Assembly (NCBI GenBank): GCA_022361275.1
Contig: JAKSBE010000386.1
Coordinates: 1 to 47,378 of the forward strand
Source: Kiloniellales bacterium
Lineage (GTDB): Bacteria > Pseudomonadota > Alphaproteobacteria > Kiloniellales > JAKSBE01
Length of the DNA stretch: 47,378 nucleotides
Direction of reading: 5' to 3'
The notes below the pieces were generated by a model, which was not told the DNA's origin, searched no databases, and worked only from the letters and a program-made list of their open reading frames with translations. Positions 28,626 to 37,874 of this stretch are shown piece by piece. Position 1 is the first letter of the stretch; every line of letters begins with the position of its first letter. Position numbers and translations under genes: made by a program.

Positions 28626-30683
28626 ATGTCCCTGACCGCCAGCCTGCTCTCCGCCGTCTCCTCCCTGAACGCGGTGCAGGCGCAGTTCCAGATCACCTCC
28701 AGCAACATCGCCAACGTCAACACCCCGGGCTACAGCCGGAAGACGGTGGCCCTGAGCAACCAGGTGATCGACGGCCGCTCGGCCGGGGTCCGGCTGGGCG
28801 ACGTCACCCGCACGGTCAACGACGCCCTGGTCCGCGAGCTGCGCGAGCACATCTCCCAGCTCGGCGGCTACCGGGTCAAGGAGGAGTACCTGACCCGGAC
28901 CCAGGGCTACTTCGGCACCCTGGACAGCAACTCCAGCATCAGCCACCGGCTCTCGGAGATGGGCTCCGCCTTCGACGCCCTGGCGGTAACACCGGACAGC
29001 CCGGCGACCCGCAGCGCCGCCGTGCTGGAGGCGCAGCGGACCGCCGGACAGCTCAACCTGCTGACCGACAACCTGCAGCAGATGCGCAGCGAGGCGGACC
29101 GGGAGATCGGCCGCACGGTCGAGCGGATAAACCAGCGCCTGGGCGACATCTCCGAGCTCAACCACAAGATCGAGCGCGCCACAGTCGGCGGCGACACGGC
29201 ACCGGACCTGCAGGACCAGCGCGATCAGCTGATCAAGGAGCTGGCCGAGGACATCGACATCCAGTACTTCGAGCGGACGACCGGCGAGGTCGTGATCATG
29301 ACCAGCGGCGGCCGGACCCTGCTCGACAACCAGCCGGTCCCGCTCAGCCACACCCCGGCGGCCCAGATCTCGGCGGCGACCGGCCATCAGAGCGGCCTGA
29401 GCGGCGTGCTCTACGGGGCGACCAGTATCGACATCACCGACGAGTTGAGCGAAGGTCGCCTCGGCGCCCTGCTGGAGATCCGCGACGACACGCTGGTCGA
29501 CCTCCAGGCCCAGACCGACCGCCTGGCCGAGGTGCTGCGCGACCAGGTCAACGCCCTGCACAACGACGGCACCGCCTACCCGCCCCCGGCCAGCCTGACC
29601 GGCCTGCGCAGCCTGGCCGCCACCGACGCCCCGACGATGAGCGGCAATTTCCGGGTCAGCGTCCTGGACAGCGCCGGGGTCGTGGTCGAGACCCTGGACA
29701 TCGATCTCGCGACCCTGGCGCCGCCCAACGTCGGCCAGCTGGTGACCCAGATCGACGGCATGGCCAACGCCACGGCCAGCCTCGACGCCAGCGGCCAGCT
29801 CGTGATCGCCGGCACCGGCGGCAACCGGATCGCGGTCAACGAGCTCGACAGCCTGGTCACGACCGGCAGCAGCAGCACCGGCCTGGGCCACTTCCTCGGC
29901 CTCAACAACCTGCTGGACGAGGGCCTGGACTACGACCGCTACGCCAGCGACCGCCTGGCCAGCGACACCGCGGCCCTGAGCCTGGCCGGGAGCCTGTCCT
30001 TCGACATCGCCGGCACGACCACCAACGTCGCCTACGCCGCCGGCGACAGCCTGAGCGACATCGCGGCCGCGATCAACGGCGCCCTGGGCGGCGCCAACAT
30101 CACGGCGAGCGTGGTCCGCGAGGCCGAGGGCTACCGCCTGCAGATCATCGACAACGACGGCGACAACTTCTTCCTGTCGGATTCCGGGCCCCTGACCCTG
30201 CAGTCGAACCTGCGGCCCGGGCTGCCCGGGACCGCCGGCCGGCTGGAGCTGCGCCAGGACATCCAGGCCAACCCGGACCTGCTGGCGCGGGGCGAGCTGA
30301 GCGACGCCGCCGGCCTCGCCGCCGGCGACATCGGCGTCAGCGCCGGCAACGGCGACGTCGCCGCCGCCCTGGGCAAGCTCTTCACCAGCGACGTCAGCTT
30401 CGCCGCCGCCGGCGGGCTCTCGGCCGTGCAGCTGACCCTGGAGGGCTACGGCGCCAGCATCGTGGCCGGCAGCGCCGCCCTGACCAACGCCGCCCAGTCG
30501 GACCTCGACCTCGGCGAGGGCTTCCAGCTGGCGCTGGAGAACCAGGCCGCCTCGCTCAGCCAGGTCAACCTGGACGAGGAGCTCGCCAACATCGTCGTCC
30601 TGCAGAACACCTACGCCGCCTCGGCGCGGATCACCACGGCGGTGTCGGAGATGCTCGACACCCTGCTCGCGGCGGTCCGTTAG
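28626..30683 (+). CDS. flgK: Hook-filament junction protein FlgK
   Basis: Forms the first junction ring between hook and filament. 685 aa. The N-terminal helix has QITSSNIANVNTPGYSRKTV; the central domain is long and rich in D/A/G/T/S; the C-terminal ends SLSQVNLDEELANIVVLQNT, then YAASARITTAVSEMLDTLL, the canonical FlgK closure. SD GGGAGAA is upstream of the ATG. It lies 11 nt before flgL. Confidence 0.96.
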   Translation: MSLTASLLSAVSSLNAVQAQFQITSSNIANVNTPGYSRKTVALSNQVIDGRSAGVRLGDVTRTVNDALVRELREHISQLGGYRVKEEYLTRTQGYFGTLDSNSSISHRLSEMGSAFDALAVTPDSPATRSAAVLEAQRTAGQLNLLTDNLQQMRSEADREIGRTVERINQRLGDISELNHKIERATVGGDTAPDLQDQRDQLIKELAEDIDIQYFERTTGEVVIMTSGGRTLLDNQPVPLSHTPAAQISAATGHQSGLSGVLYGATSIDITDELSEGRLGALLEIRDDTLVDLQAQTDRLAEVLRDQVNALHNDGTAYPPPASLTGLRSLAATDAPTMSGNFRVSVLDSAGVVVETLDIDLATLAPPNVGQLVTQIDGMANATASLDASGQLVIAGTGGNRIAVNELDSLVTTGSSSTGLGHFLGLNNLLDEGLDYDRYASDRLASDTAALSLAGSLSFDIAGTTTNVAYAAGDSLSDIAAAINGALGGANITASVVREAEGYRLQIIDNDGDNFFLSDSGPLTLQSNLRPGLPGTAGRLELRQDIQANPDLLARGELSDAAGLAAGDIGVSAGNGDVAAALGKLFTSDVSFAAAGGLSAVQLTLEGYGASIVAGSAALTNAAQSDLDLGEGFQLALENQAASLSQVNLDEELANIVVLQNTYAASARITTAVSEMLDTLLAAVR

Positions 30684-30694
30684 GAGAACCTGAG

Positions 30695-31885
30695 ATGACC
30701 CGCATCGCGCCCTTCGCCCAGCAGCAGCTGATCCTGCAGCAGGTGCTCAACGTCCAGGCCCGCACCTACGATGCCCAGGTCCAGATCGCGACCGACAAGA
30801 AGTCGCAGGACTATGCGGGGATCGCCAAGGACAGCGAGCGGCTGATCTCGCTGGAGACCACTCGAATCCGCACCGAGCAGTTCCTCGGCAACATCCGAAT
30901 CCAGGACCAGCGCATCCAGCTGATCGACCTGGGCCTGGAGACTCTGGACACGGCGGCGCGGGAGATGCAGGGCGTCCTGGATACGGCCCTGAACAGCCCG
31001 GCCGCCTTCGAGGGCGACCTGGCGACCCTGGCCGCCAACACCCGGCAACTGGTGCTCGACGTGCTCAACAGCCGCGACGGCAACCGCTATCTCTTCGGCG
31101 GCACCCGCAGCGACACCCAGCCGGTCTCGCTGGATCCGCCGGCCTACCGCCCGGTCGGTCTGATCGAGAGCGACGGCGTCACCGTCGACAGCACCTTCTA
31201 CGAGGCCTATCACGAGGACGTCCTGGGCAACGCCCTGCCCTTTGCCGCCGGCTCCTTCTACGAGCAGATCTACTTCGAGAAGAACGGCGTCGCGCCGGGC
31301 GGCCCGCTGCCCGCCGATCCGGACAACCCGACCCTCAGCGAGTTCGTCGCCGAGGATCCGGACCTCTGGGGCTACTACGTCGACCGCATGAACTCGGCCC
31401 AGATGCTGGCCAACCCGAAGCTCGACTACTACCAGGGCGACTTCGCGCTGCAGAGCGCGCGGGTCGACGACTCGACCACGGTCGAGATCGAGGCCCGCGC
31501 CGACGCCGTCGAGATTCAGCAGCTGATCACCGCCCTGGACGCGGTCGCCAACCTGCCCAACGCCGACTCCCGCGATCCCTTCGCCCGCGAGGTCATCGTC
31601 CAGGCCCGCGACATGCTGAACAGCATCCTGGGCACCGACTCCTCCGACGGGATCGACGGCCTCGACGGCCTGCGGGTCCGGATCAACGCCGCGCGGGTGA
31701 CCCTGGAGCAGACCCAGGAGCGCCTGACCAGCTTCGACGCCTTCGTCGAGGGCACGATCACCGACATCGAGAACATCGACAGGAGCGAAGTCCTGCTGAA
31801 GCTCCAGAACGATCAGTTCGTGCTCGAGGCCTCCTTCACCACCCTGGCGCGGCTCCAGTCGCTCTCCCTGCTCCAGTACATCTAA
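30695..31885 (+). CDS. flgL: Hook-filament junction protein FlgL
   Basis: Second junction ring protein, 396 aa. The N-terminal flagellin-like helix (QVLNVQARTYDAQVQIATDK) and LVLDVLNSRDGNRYLFGGTR are family landmarks; the C-terminus (LLKLQNDQFVLEASFTTLAR, then LQSLSLLQYI) is the flagellin-type helix. A central insertion of about 100 residues (Y/D/P rich) lengthens it beyond the enteric form. The ATG at 30695 follows AGGAGA. Confidence 0.95.
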   Translation: MTRIAPFAQQQLILQQVLNVQARTYDAQVQIATDKKSQDYAGIAKDSERLISLETTRIRTEQFLGNIRIQDQRIQLIDLGLETLDTAAREMQGVLDTALNSPAAFEGDLATLAANTRQLVLDVLNSRDGNRYLFGGTRSDTQPVSLDPPAYRPVGLIESDGVTVDSTFYEAYHEDVLGNALPFAAGSFYEQIYFEKNGVAPGGPLPADPDNPTLSEFVAEDPDLWGYYVDRMNSAQMLANPKLDYYQGDFALQSARVDDSTTVEIEARADAVEIQQLITALDAVANLPNADSRDPFAREVIVQARDMLNSILGTDSSDGIDGLDGLRVRINAARVTLEQTQERLTSFDAFVEGTITDIENIDRSEVLLKLQNDQFVLEASFTTLARLQSLSLLQYI

Positions 31886-31903
31886 TACCAAGGAGCAGTG
31901 ATC

Positions 31904-31924
31904 ATGCCGTTAGGCCAATCTTAA
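31904..31924 (+). other. Possible 6-codon leader ORF
   Basis: ATG CCG TTA GGC CAA TCT TAA (MPLGQS) is preceded by AAGGAG with 9-nt spacing, better than the Shine-Dalgarno of the next gene at 31969. It could be a leader peptide or a relic of a gene start. Confidence 0.25.
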
Positions 31925-31968
31925 GCCGCATGTCGGATAAAACTTCAGGCGAAAAGGTCAGGTAGACC

Positions 31969-32802
31969 ATGATTCCCATCGGCTCGGCCAGCGTCCAAAG
32001 CTTCAACTTCGCCCAGTCCTTCGCGAGGCTGGCGCAGGCCGCCTCGCGTCCGGCCTTCGAGCTGCAGTTCAACGCGGCTCAGAACGCGGTTCTGGACCGC
32101 CTCGACAGACAGATCGAAGAGCTGCAGAGCACCGATCTCTTCCTGGGCCAGACCGCGACCCTGAGGGTCAAGCTGAGCCAGTTGGACAGCCGCCTGCCGG
32201 AGATCGAAGCCTACCGCACGACGGTGACCGGCAACCGGACCACCGTCCTCGACGCGCTCGAAGCGCTGGCCGAGGCCAGGGACCTCGCCGACCCCGGGAC
32301 CTCCGCCGACTTCGACGCCAAGCTGGCCGAGGCGGTGACCTTGGTCGAGAAGCTGCAGACCCAGCCCTTTGCCCTGATCGGCGTCGACGACGGCCTGCTG
32401 CAGACCAAGCCCCAGGTCGAGGCGGACCTGGCCGGGATCACCACCAACGGCTTCGCGACCGCCGGCGACATCCAGGCCGTGCAGGACGCCATCGACAACG
32501 TCTCGGCCACGCTGAACGGCACCCTGGCGGTCCTGGAGATCAACGACGACGACGCCTTCAACACCCTGACGGCGCTGGAACGCCAGAAGGCCGAAGTCCA
32601 GCGCCAGATCGACGCCATCGAGACCGACCAGCGGCAGCAGCGCCTGGACGAGGTCAACGAGCTTCGGGAACAGGCCAGCCGGACCCTGACGATCATCTCG
32701 CTCGGCTTCGAAGGCGCGCAGAACCTCGGCCAGTTCCTGAGCGACAACTTGAGCATCGGCCAGGATCCCGAGCCAGGCTCGGTCCTCAACCTCTTCGTCT
32801 GA
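31969..32802 (+). CDS. Unknown flagellin-neighbour protein
   Basis: 277 aa, no signal peptide, no cysteine, predicted almost entirely helical (repeated L/A/E/Q heptads at about 40-90 and 190-245) with a central stretch rich in D/T/V. Its length nearly equals the flagellins here (277 and 271 aa), and its last residues PGSVLNLFV resemble the flagellin ends QSVLGLFR and QSILRLFQ. It lacks the flagellin N-terminal motif and ATGLRV. It follows flgL by 83 nt and precedes the flagellin promoter. It may be a filament-associated or chaperone-like protein; no family recognised. Confidence 0.8.
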   Translation: MIPIGSASVQSFNFAQSFARLAQAASRPAFELQFNAAQNAVLDRLDRQIEELQSTDLFLGQTATLRVKLSQLDSRLPEIEAYRTTVTGNRTTVLDALEALAEARDLADPGTSADFDAKLAEAVTLVEKLQTQPFALIGVDDGLLQTKPQVEADLAGITTNGFATAGDIQAVQDAIDNVSATLNGTLAVLEINDDDAFNTLTALERQKAEVQRQIDAIETDQRQQRLDEVNELREQASRTLTIISLGFEGAQNLGQFLSDNLSIGQDPEPGSVLNLFV

Positions 32803-32864
32803 CAACCCGCCCTTCCCATCCGGTCGCATCCCGAGTCCGTGAAGTGATATCTTTACGGCCACAA

Positions 32865-32879
32865 GGGCAATATTTGCCC
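32865..32879 (+). terminator. Small hairpin after the unknown flagellin-neighbour gene
   Basis: GGGCAA and TTGCCC flank TAT, a 6-bp stem 63 nt past the stop codon in an AT-rich region. It may end the flgI-flgL transcript before the flagellin promoter; no T-run follows. Confidence 0.35.
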
Positions 32880-32996
32880 TGTGTCGGAATATATTTCCCA
32901 TTATCTAGGCAATTTCTTCCCACCTTATAATAAATATTTAGATAATTTGGGAAAAACACGTCTCGAATTTTATGCAAATTGCGCGGTTTCCGGGAT

Positions 32997-33013
32997 CTGG
33001 CACGCGGGTTGCC
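32997..33013 (+). promoter_or_regulatory. Sigma-54 promoter of flagellin gene 1
   Basis: CTGGCACGCGGGTTGCC matches TGGCAC-N5-TTGC exactly with GG/GC spacing of 12. Transcription would begin near 33024, giving a leader of about 63 nt. The upstream 100 bp is markedly AT-rich, suitable for an activator (FlbD/IHF) region. Confidence 0.9.
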
Positions 33014-33086
33014 AGAGGTCAGGCGGGGCGAGAACGCCCCGGGGCTAGAACGGCCCCAGACAGACACTTCAGAACGGAGACGAAAG

Positions 33087-33920
33087 ATGGCTCAAGAAGT
33101 GACCCTTTCAGGAGCGATTCGCGCGAATCTGCTGTCGCTTTCCAACACCACCAGCCTGATCGAAACGACCCAGAACCGCCTGTCCACCGGCCTGCGGGTC
33201 GCCAGCCCGGTCGACGACGCGACCGCCTTCTTCCAGGCGCAGTCGCTGAGCGACCGCGCGGTCGACCTCGACGGTCGGAAGACCGAGATCGACCAGGCGA
33301 TCAGCTCGGTCTCGACGGCCCTCGAGGCCATCGAGGCCGTGGACTCGGTGCTCCGGCAGCTCAAAGGTCTGGCGATCCAGGCCAAGTCGGCGACCGGCAG
33401 CCAGCTGAGCTCGATCGTCAGCCAGTTCAACGAGCTGCGGACGCAGATCACGAACCTGGCGAACGACGCCGAGTTCCAGGGCCTGAACCTGGTCAACAGC
33501 ACGGCGAGCACGCTCGCCGTCGAGTTCAGCACCAGCACGAGCTCGAACCTGAGCATCAGCGGCGTCGACATCCGCATCGACCAGGGTACGACGGTGACGG
33601 GCCTGACCGTCACTTCGGCGGCGAACTTCTCGGTGGCCGCGAACGTCGATGCGGCCATCGGCCAGATCGACGCGGACATCACGACGCTTCGTGGCAACGC
33701 CTCGACCCTGGGTTCGAACGTCGCCCTCCTCCAGACTCGTCTGGACTTCACGGAAAGCTACGTGAACGTCCTGCAGGAAGGCGCCGGCAAGCTGACCCTG
33801 GCGGATCTCAACGAGGAAGGCGCCAACCTGGTGGCCCTCCAGACCCGTCAGCAGCTCGGCATCCAGGCCCTGGCCTTCGCCGGCCAGTCCGAGCAGTCCG
33901 TGCTGGGTCTGTTCCGGTAA
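33087..33920 (+). CDS. Flagellin 1
   Basis: Filament subunit, 277 aa, short for a flagellin (lacks a large D2/D3 domain). N-terminal D0/D1: SGAIRANLLSLSNTTSLIET, then RLSTGLRVASPVDDATAFFQ. C-terminal D1/D0: LQTRLDFTESYVNVLQEGAG and LVALQTRQQLGIQALAFAGQ, ending VLGLFR. The surface-exposed middle is serine/threonine-rich, offering O-glycosylation sites. The start at 33087 follows the leader AACGGAGACGAAAG, almost identical to that of flagellin 2. An intrinsic terminator follows. Confidence 0.97.
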   Translation: MAQEVTLSGAIRANLLSLSNTTSLIETTQNRLSTGLRVASPVDDATAFFQAQSLSDRAVDLDGRKTEIDQAISSVSTALEAIEAVDSVLRQLKGLAIQAKSATGSQLSSIVSQFNELRTQITNLANDAEFQGLNLVNSTASTLAVEFSTSTSSNLSISGVDIRIDQGTTVTGLTVTSAANFSVAANVDAAIGQIDADITTLRGNASTLGSNVALLQTRLDFTESYVNVLQEGAGKLTLADLNEEGANLVALQTRQQLGIQALAFAGQSEQSVLGLFR

Positions 33921-33953
33921 ACGGGCAAGCCAGTCTTGAGAGAACCTTCCCAG

Positions 33954-33985
33954 GGGGGCGCTTCGGCGCCCCCTTCTTTCTTTTG
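33954..33985 (+). terminator. Intrinsic terminator after flagellin 1
   Basis: GGGGGCGC, loop TTCG, GCGCCCCC, then the T-rich tract TTCTTTCTTTT. An 8-bp GC stem with a UUCG tetraloop: a strong rho-independent terminator 33 nt past the flagellin stop. It abuts the 3' end of the convergent FAD oxidoreductase gene. Confidence 0.92.
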
Positions 33986-33987
33986 AT

Positions 33988-35391
33988 CTAGCCGGCCACC
34001 CGCCGCGGAGGCGGGCCGCCTCCGACCAAAGCCGCAACTTCGTGGAGGATGTCGTTCTTCTTCATCAAGCCGGGGTCCGACCAGGAGATTCGTCCCCGGC
34101 CGGCCGCGACAAGGCGCTCCAGCGCTTTCTGCAACGCGACGCCATGGCCGAGCTTGGGGTTCTTGAACGACACCGGGGTCGTGGTGGTCTTGACCGCCAG
34201 GGGCGCCGGAAGGTCGGTGAAGCCCGAGGCGCGGAGCTCGCTCCAAACCCGGGGCGCGGCGCGTTCCGGATCCCGCCAGACCTCGTGCTCCTGCGGCACC
34301 ACGACCTCGACGGCGACGTAGCTCTGCCCCTGCGGGTTGCTTTGCCGGCCATAGAAGCCCGGCGCCGATGCGCGGTAGACCAGACTTCCCGGATCGAAAT
34401 CGTAGTAATACGTGAAGGCGGGCGCCGCGGCGGCCGGCAGCAGAAAGTGGTAGAGCACCATCGGCGTCCGGTGAATCAGTGACGACAGGGGGTCCTCGCC
34501 CAGAACCAGCCCCGCGAGCGGACCAAGGTCCAGGGTCCAAAGGAGGCGCTCGGCCTCAAGCGCCTCGCCGCCCTGAAGCTCGAGGCGGACGCCGTCGGCA
34601 TCGGCGCTCAGTCCGACCAGGCCCCGCCCCAGGACGAGACCGACCCCGAGCCCTTCGAGATGCGCCGCGGCAGCGTCACAGAAGCTGCGCAGGCCGCACC
34701 CGGCGGGATAGAAGAACCGATGCCGATAGCCCGTGACTCCCGGGGCGAAGCGGAAGTGGTCGTCGAGCGAGCTCACCGCCAGGCGGCCATCCAGCCCCGC
34801 CACCCCCTTGAGCCTTAGGGATGCTTCGTCGTCGTCCGGCCTGATCCGGACGAAGGGCGAAGTCCACAGCGCCGATGCGTCCAGAGCCTCCGGCGCGATG
34901 GCAAAGGCCTTCCGGGCCGCCGCCGAGGCCGCGGCACCGGCCGTGGCGCCAAAGCGCTGCGCCAAAGCCGCCGCCAAGGTGACAACGCCCCGCTCCGACG
35001 CCCCGGCCGCCTGCTTCAACTCCTCGGCGATGCGCCGACGCAAAGCCGCGTCCTGCCGGGAGAAATCAAGCAGGGCGACCCCCTGGCCGACCCGGCCGTT
35101 CAGGCGGGTCGCCAGGCGCGGCGCGACGGGCAAGACCCTGTCTTCCAGGATCTCCAGCACCACCCGCGTCACCCCGTCGTCGGCGTTGTCGAAGTAGTGG
35201 CAGCCCTTGTCCAGGTAGAGCCCTTGCCATTCCTCCGCGTGGAGGATCCCGCCGAGGCTCCCCATGCGCTCGATCAGCGTCACCGCGCAGCCCGCCTCGC
35301 GCAGGAGCTTGGCGGCAACGATGCCGCGGAAACCGCCACCGACGACGGCCCAGCGCTCGCCGGCGCCGGCCGGCCTCGCCACGGCGCTCAT
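33988..35391 (-). CDS. FAD-dependent amine-oxidase-like protein
   Basis: 467 aa. Rossmann dinucleotide-binding motif GGGFRG at 18-23 with the ribose-binding acidic residue E41 in LIERMGSLGG, and a C-terminal part with WTLDLGPLAGLV, the layout of protoporphyrinogen-oxidase/UDP-galactopyranose-mutase-like flavoproteins often found in surface-glycan clusters. The cofactor is expected to be FAD; the substrate is unknown. The ATG at 35391 overlaps the methyltransferase stop (ATGA), so an upstream in-frame start is rejected. Last gene of the six-gene operon between the flagellins. Confidence 0.82.
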   Translation of the reverse strand: MSAVARPAGAGERWAVVGGGFRGIVAAKLLREAGCAVTLIERMGSLGGILHAEEWQGLYLDKGCHYFDNADDGVTRVVLEILEDRVLPVAPRLATRLNGRVGQGVALLDFSRQDAALRRRIAEELKQAAGASERGVVTLAAALAQRFGATAGAAASAAARKAFAIAPEALDASALWTSPFVRIRPDDDEASLRLKGVAGLDGRLAVSSLDDHFRFAPGVTGYRHRFFYPAGCGLRSFCDAAAAHLEGLGVGLVLGRGLVGLSADADGVRLELQGGEALEAERLLWTLDLGPLAGLVLGEDPLSSLIHRTPMVLYHFLLPAAAAPAFTYYYDFDPGSLVYRASAPGFYGRQSNPQGQSYVAVEVVVPQEHEVWRDPERAAPRVWSELRASGFTDLPAPLAVKTTTTPVSFKNPKLGHGVALQKALERLVAAGRGRISWSDPGLMKKNDILHEVAALVGGGPPPRRVAG

Positions 35392-36119
35392 TGGAGCGGC
35401 TTGCGGCAGCCGAGGTGCCACATCGCCTTGACGCAGCCGCCGCCTTGCCGATGGTCCTCGATCACCTCCAGCTCCTTGCTCTCGATCGAGAAGCGGCTCC
35501 CGTAGAGTTCGTCGATGTCGGCATCCCGAGCAAAGAAGGTCAGAGCGATGTCGGCGAAGTAGCCGTCGGAGAAGTCGCTGAACGCGCCGTCGCCGAGCGG
35601 CGTGCCGAAGCGGCGCGCCGGATGTCCGGTGCCGTAGATCATTGAGAGAAAGCCGCCACCAGGCTTCAGGACCCGGCGCACCTCGTCCAGGGTCCGCGCG
35701 ATGACGGCCCGGCGGTTATGGGTGATCGAGCCGCGATCTATGACGCAATCGAAGCTCTCTCCGCCCCAGGGCAGGCTCTGGAAGTCCCCGGTCACCAGCT
35801 CGGCCGACAGGCCGTCCCGCGCGAAGCGGTCGCGGGCGAAGCCGATGGCGGTCCGAGATCCGTCGATTCCGGCGGCGCTGAAGCCCTCGCGGGCGAGGAA
35901 CCAGACATTGTTGCCGGCGCCGCAGCCGACCTCGAGAATCCGGACCTCCGCCCGCTGCGGCAAGGCGGCGTATCGGCGCAGGACGAAAGAGACGACGGCC
36001 GAATGGGGATAGAGGTTGAGATGCCGGCCGGCGCCGTAGACCGCTGACTCCCAACGTCGGTCGAAGCCCTCCCCCGCGTCCTCCGCGGGCGGCGATATCA
36101 TGGCCTGCTCTGCCGTCAT
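35388..36119 (-). CDS. SAM-dependent class I methyltransferase
   Basis: 243 aa. Motif I is EVGCGAGNN at 63-71; the acidic motif II is IDGSR, and FDCVIDRGSITHNRRA carries motif IV, followed by EVRRVLKPGGGFLSMIYGTG. The substrate is not evident; in this operon it could methylate the carrier-bound intermediate or a sugar. The start at 36119 overlaps the carrier-protein stop (ATGA), and its own stop overlaps the next gene. Confidence 0.88.
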   Translation of the reverse strand: MTAEQAMISPPAEDAGEGFDRRWESAVYGAGRHLNLYPHSAVVSFVLRRYAALPQRAEVRILEVGCGAGNNVWFLAREGFSAAGIDGSRTAIGFARDRFARDGLSAELVTGDFQSLPWGGESFDCVIDRGSITHNRRAVIARTLDEVRRVLKPGGGFLSMIYGTGHPARRFGTPLGDGAFSDFSDGYFADIALTFFARDADIDELYGSRFSIESKELEVIEDHRQGGGCVKAMWHLGCRKPLQ

Positions 36120-36352
36120 GTCCGGCTCCTCAGTTCTTTGAAACGTGCGGTGACGGCGCCCAGCGTGACGTAGCGCTCGACCGTGTCGTCCGTGATCGCC
36201 ACGCCGTAGTGCCGCTCCAGCGCCATCATGAGGTTGAGATGGCCGAAGCTGTCCCATTTCGGGTGCCGACCCAGCGCCGCCTCGGGATCGAGGCTTTCCG
36301 GCGCGCAGTCCAGCGCCTCGGCGATCAGACTGCGGGGTTCAATCAGATCCAT
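36116..36352 (-). CDS. Acyl/peptidyl carrier protein
   Basis: 78 aa, a single carrier domain. S35 in KWDSFGHLNLM is the expected phosphopantetheine attachment site (DSL-type motif). Its gene overlaps the adenylation-enzyme gene by 14 nt, so it is presumably the partner loaded by that enzyme. Housekeeping AcpP has a different, more acidic sequence, so this is a dedicated carrier. Confidence 0.87.
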   Translation of the reverse strand: MDLIEPRSLIAEALDCAPESLDPEAALGRHPKWDSFGHLNLMMALERHYGVAITDDTVERYVTLGAVTARFKELRSRT

Positions 36353-37874
36353 GATCAGGCATCTCCTCGGATACGCCCTCGGGCACGCCCTGCCGGCGGT
36401 AGGCGGCGATCAGGGCGGCGCCGTCGATCTTGTCGTTGGCGCTCAGCGGCAAGGCATCGACCAGATGAATGGCCTTGGGAACCTCGTAGGCCGCCAGGCG
36501 CCCGGCCAAGGCCCGGCGCAGGGCTTCCGGATCGACCCGGTCCTCCGGATCGACCACGAAGGCGTGCAGCTCGCCGTCGATCTGCACCGTACAGGCGGCC
36601 AGCACGCCGCAGCCCCTGAGCGCCGCATCGACCGCACCCAGCTCGACCCGGTGCCCGGCCACCTTCACCTGCTGGTCCAGGCGGCGCTGGAAATAGAGCT
36701 GGCCGCCGCAGCGGCGTCCGAGATCCCCGGTCCGATAGAGCCGCTCGATCCGCCCCTGCCGCCGGACCTCGCCGAAGGCGGCCTCGGTCGCCCTGGGATC
36801 GCGCCAGTATCCCAGTGCCACCTGCGGCCCGGACAGCCAGATTTCCCCTTCTTCGGACGCCACGCTGCCGGCTGGACCCGGTGCCAGAGTCAAGGTCATT
36901 CCCCTTATGGCTTCGCCCAGGGCGACGTTCTGCGCCACAGCGCGCCGATAGCTCGCCGAAGTCAGACGCAACATCGTGCAGGAGACCGTGGCCTCGGTCG
37001 GTCCGTAGGTATTGTGAACCACGACGTCGGGACGTGCGGCGAAGATCGCCTCCAGATGGTCCTGGGTCAGGGGCTCGCCGCAAAAGGTCATCAGACGCAG
37101 GGGCGCCAGGTTCTCGCTGGTCAATTGGCCGGCTCGACGCATGAGATCGACGACGCTCGGCACCGAGTTCCACAAGGTCAGGCCCAGGCGCCGGATGGCG
37201 TCCGCGGGCATCAAGCGGTCCCGCGCCCCGTTCAGGGGACAGAGCGTCGCGCCCGCGCCCAGGGCGCCGTAGATGTCGAGCACGCTCAGGTCGAAGGCGA
37301 TGTTGGGATGCTGAGACCAGCGGTCCTGGGGCGTCACCGCCATCGACCGCCAGGCCCAGGCCGCGTAGTGCGCCAGCGCTTCGCGCGGGATCATCACGCC
37401 CTTGGGCCGGCCGGTGGACCCCGAGGTGAACATCACGTAGGCCAGTTCCCCGGCCTCCAGAGGCGCGTCCAGCGCCGGTCCGGTCAAGGCATCGACGTCG
37501 ACAATCGGGCAGGCCGGCGAGTCGCCCGGAAAGCCGGTCCAGGCAGAGGCTTCGGTGACCACAAGATCGGGCTCGAAGAGCTTCAGGGTCATGGCCTGCC
37601 GTGCGGACGGCGCGGAAAGATTGTTGGGCGCATAGCACCCCCCGGCCATGAGCGCGCCCAGCATCGCGGCGTAGGCCCGGTGCCCCTGGGGAAGATGGAT
37701 CAGAACCTTGGGCTGCGGCTTCACGGCGGCGAAGCTCCGGGCCAGGCGACGGACCAGGATCGCCAGCTCGCCGTAGTCGACCTGCCGGTCCTCGGCTTCG
37801 ACCGCGGGATGCCGTGGGTGGCTCTCGGCGAAGGCCAGGAACCGGCCGAGCGGGAGGTCGGGCGCCGGGCTCAT
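36339..37874 (-). CDS. Stand-alone amino-acid adenylation enzyme (NRPS A-domain type)
   Basis: 511 aa, activates a carboxylic acid as acyl-AMP and probably transfers it to the adjacent carrier. Core motifs: A3 TSGSTGRPKG (150-159), A4 FDLSVLDIYG (194-203), A5 NTYGPTE (288-294), A7 YRTGD (380-384), A8 region about 397-415, and A10 lysine K482 in NDKID. D195 of the FDxS motif corresponds to the aspartate that binds the alpha-amino group in NRPS A-domains, favouring an amino acid over a fatty acid. No condensation or thioesterase domain is attached. It overlaps the acetyltransferase gene by ATGA and the carrier gene by 14 nt. Confidence 0.88.
   Translation of the reverse strand: MSPAPDLPLGRFLAFAESHPRHPAVEAEDRQVDYGELAILVRRLARSFAAVKPQPKVLIHLPQGHRAYAAMLGALMAGGCYAPNNLSAPSARQAMTLKLFEPDLVVTEASAWTGFPGDSPACPIVDVDALTGPALDAPLEAGELAYVMFTSGSTGRPKGVMIPREALAHYAAWAWRSMAVTPQDRWSQHPNIAFDLSVLDIYGALGAGATLCPLNGARDRLMPADAIRRLGLTLWNSVPSVVDLMRRAGQLTSENLAPLRLMTFCGEPLTQDHLEAIFAARPDVVVHNTYGPTEATVSCTMLRLTSASYRRAVAQNVALGEAIRGMTLTLAPGPAGSVASEEGEIWLSGPQVALGYWRDPRATEAAFGEVRRQGRIERLYRTGDLGRRCGGQLYFQRRLDQQVKVAGHRVELGAVDAALRGCGVLAACTVQIDGELHAFVVDPEDRVDPEALRRALAGRLAAYEVPKAIHLVDALPLSANDKIDGAALIAAYRRQGVPEGVSEEMPDHGSD

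Noticed and set aside
28328-31885. An 1185-codon frame ending in flgL
   Set aside because: Its first ~790 codons are an out-of-frame reading of flgN and flgK; real FlgL begins at 30695.
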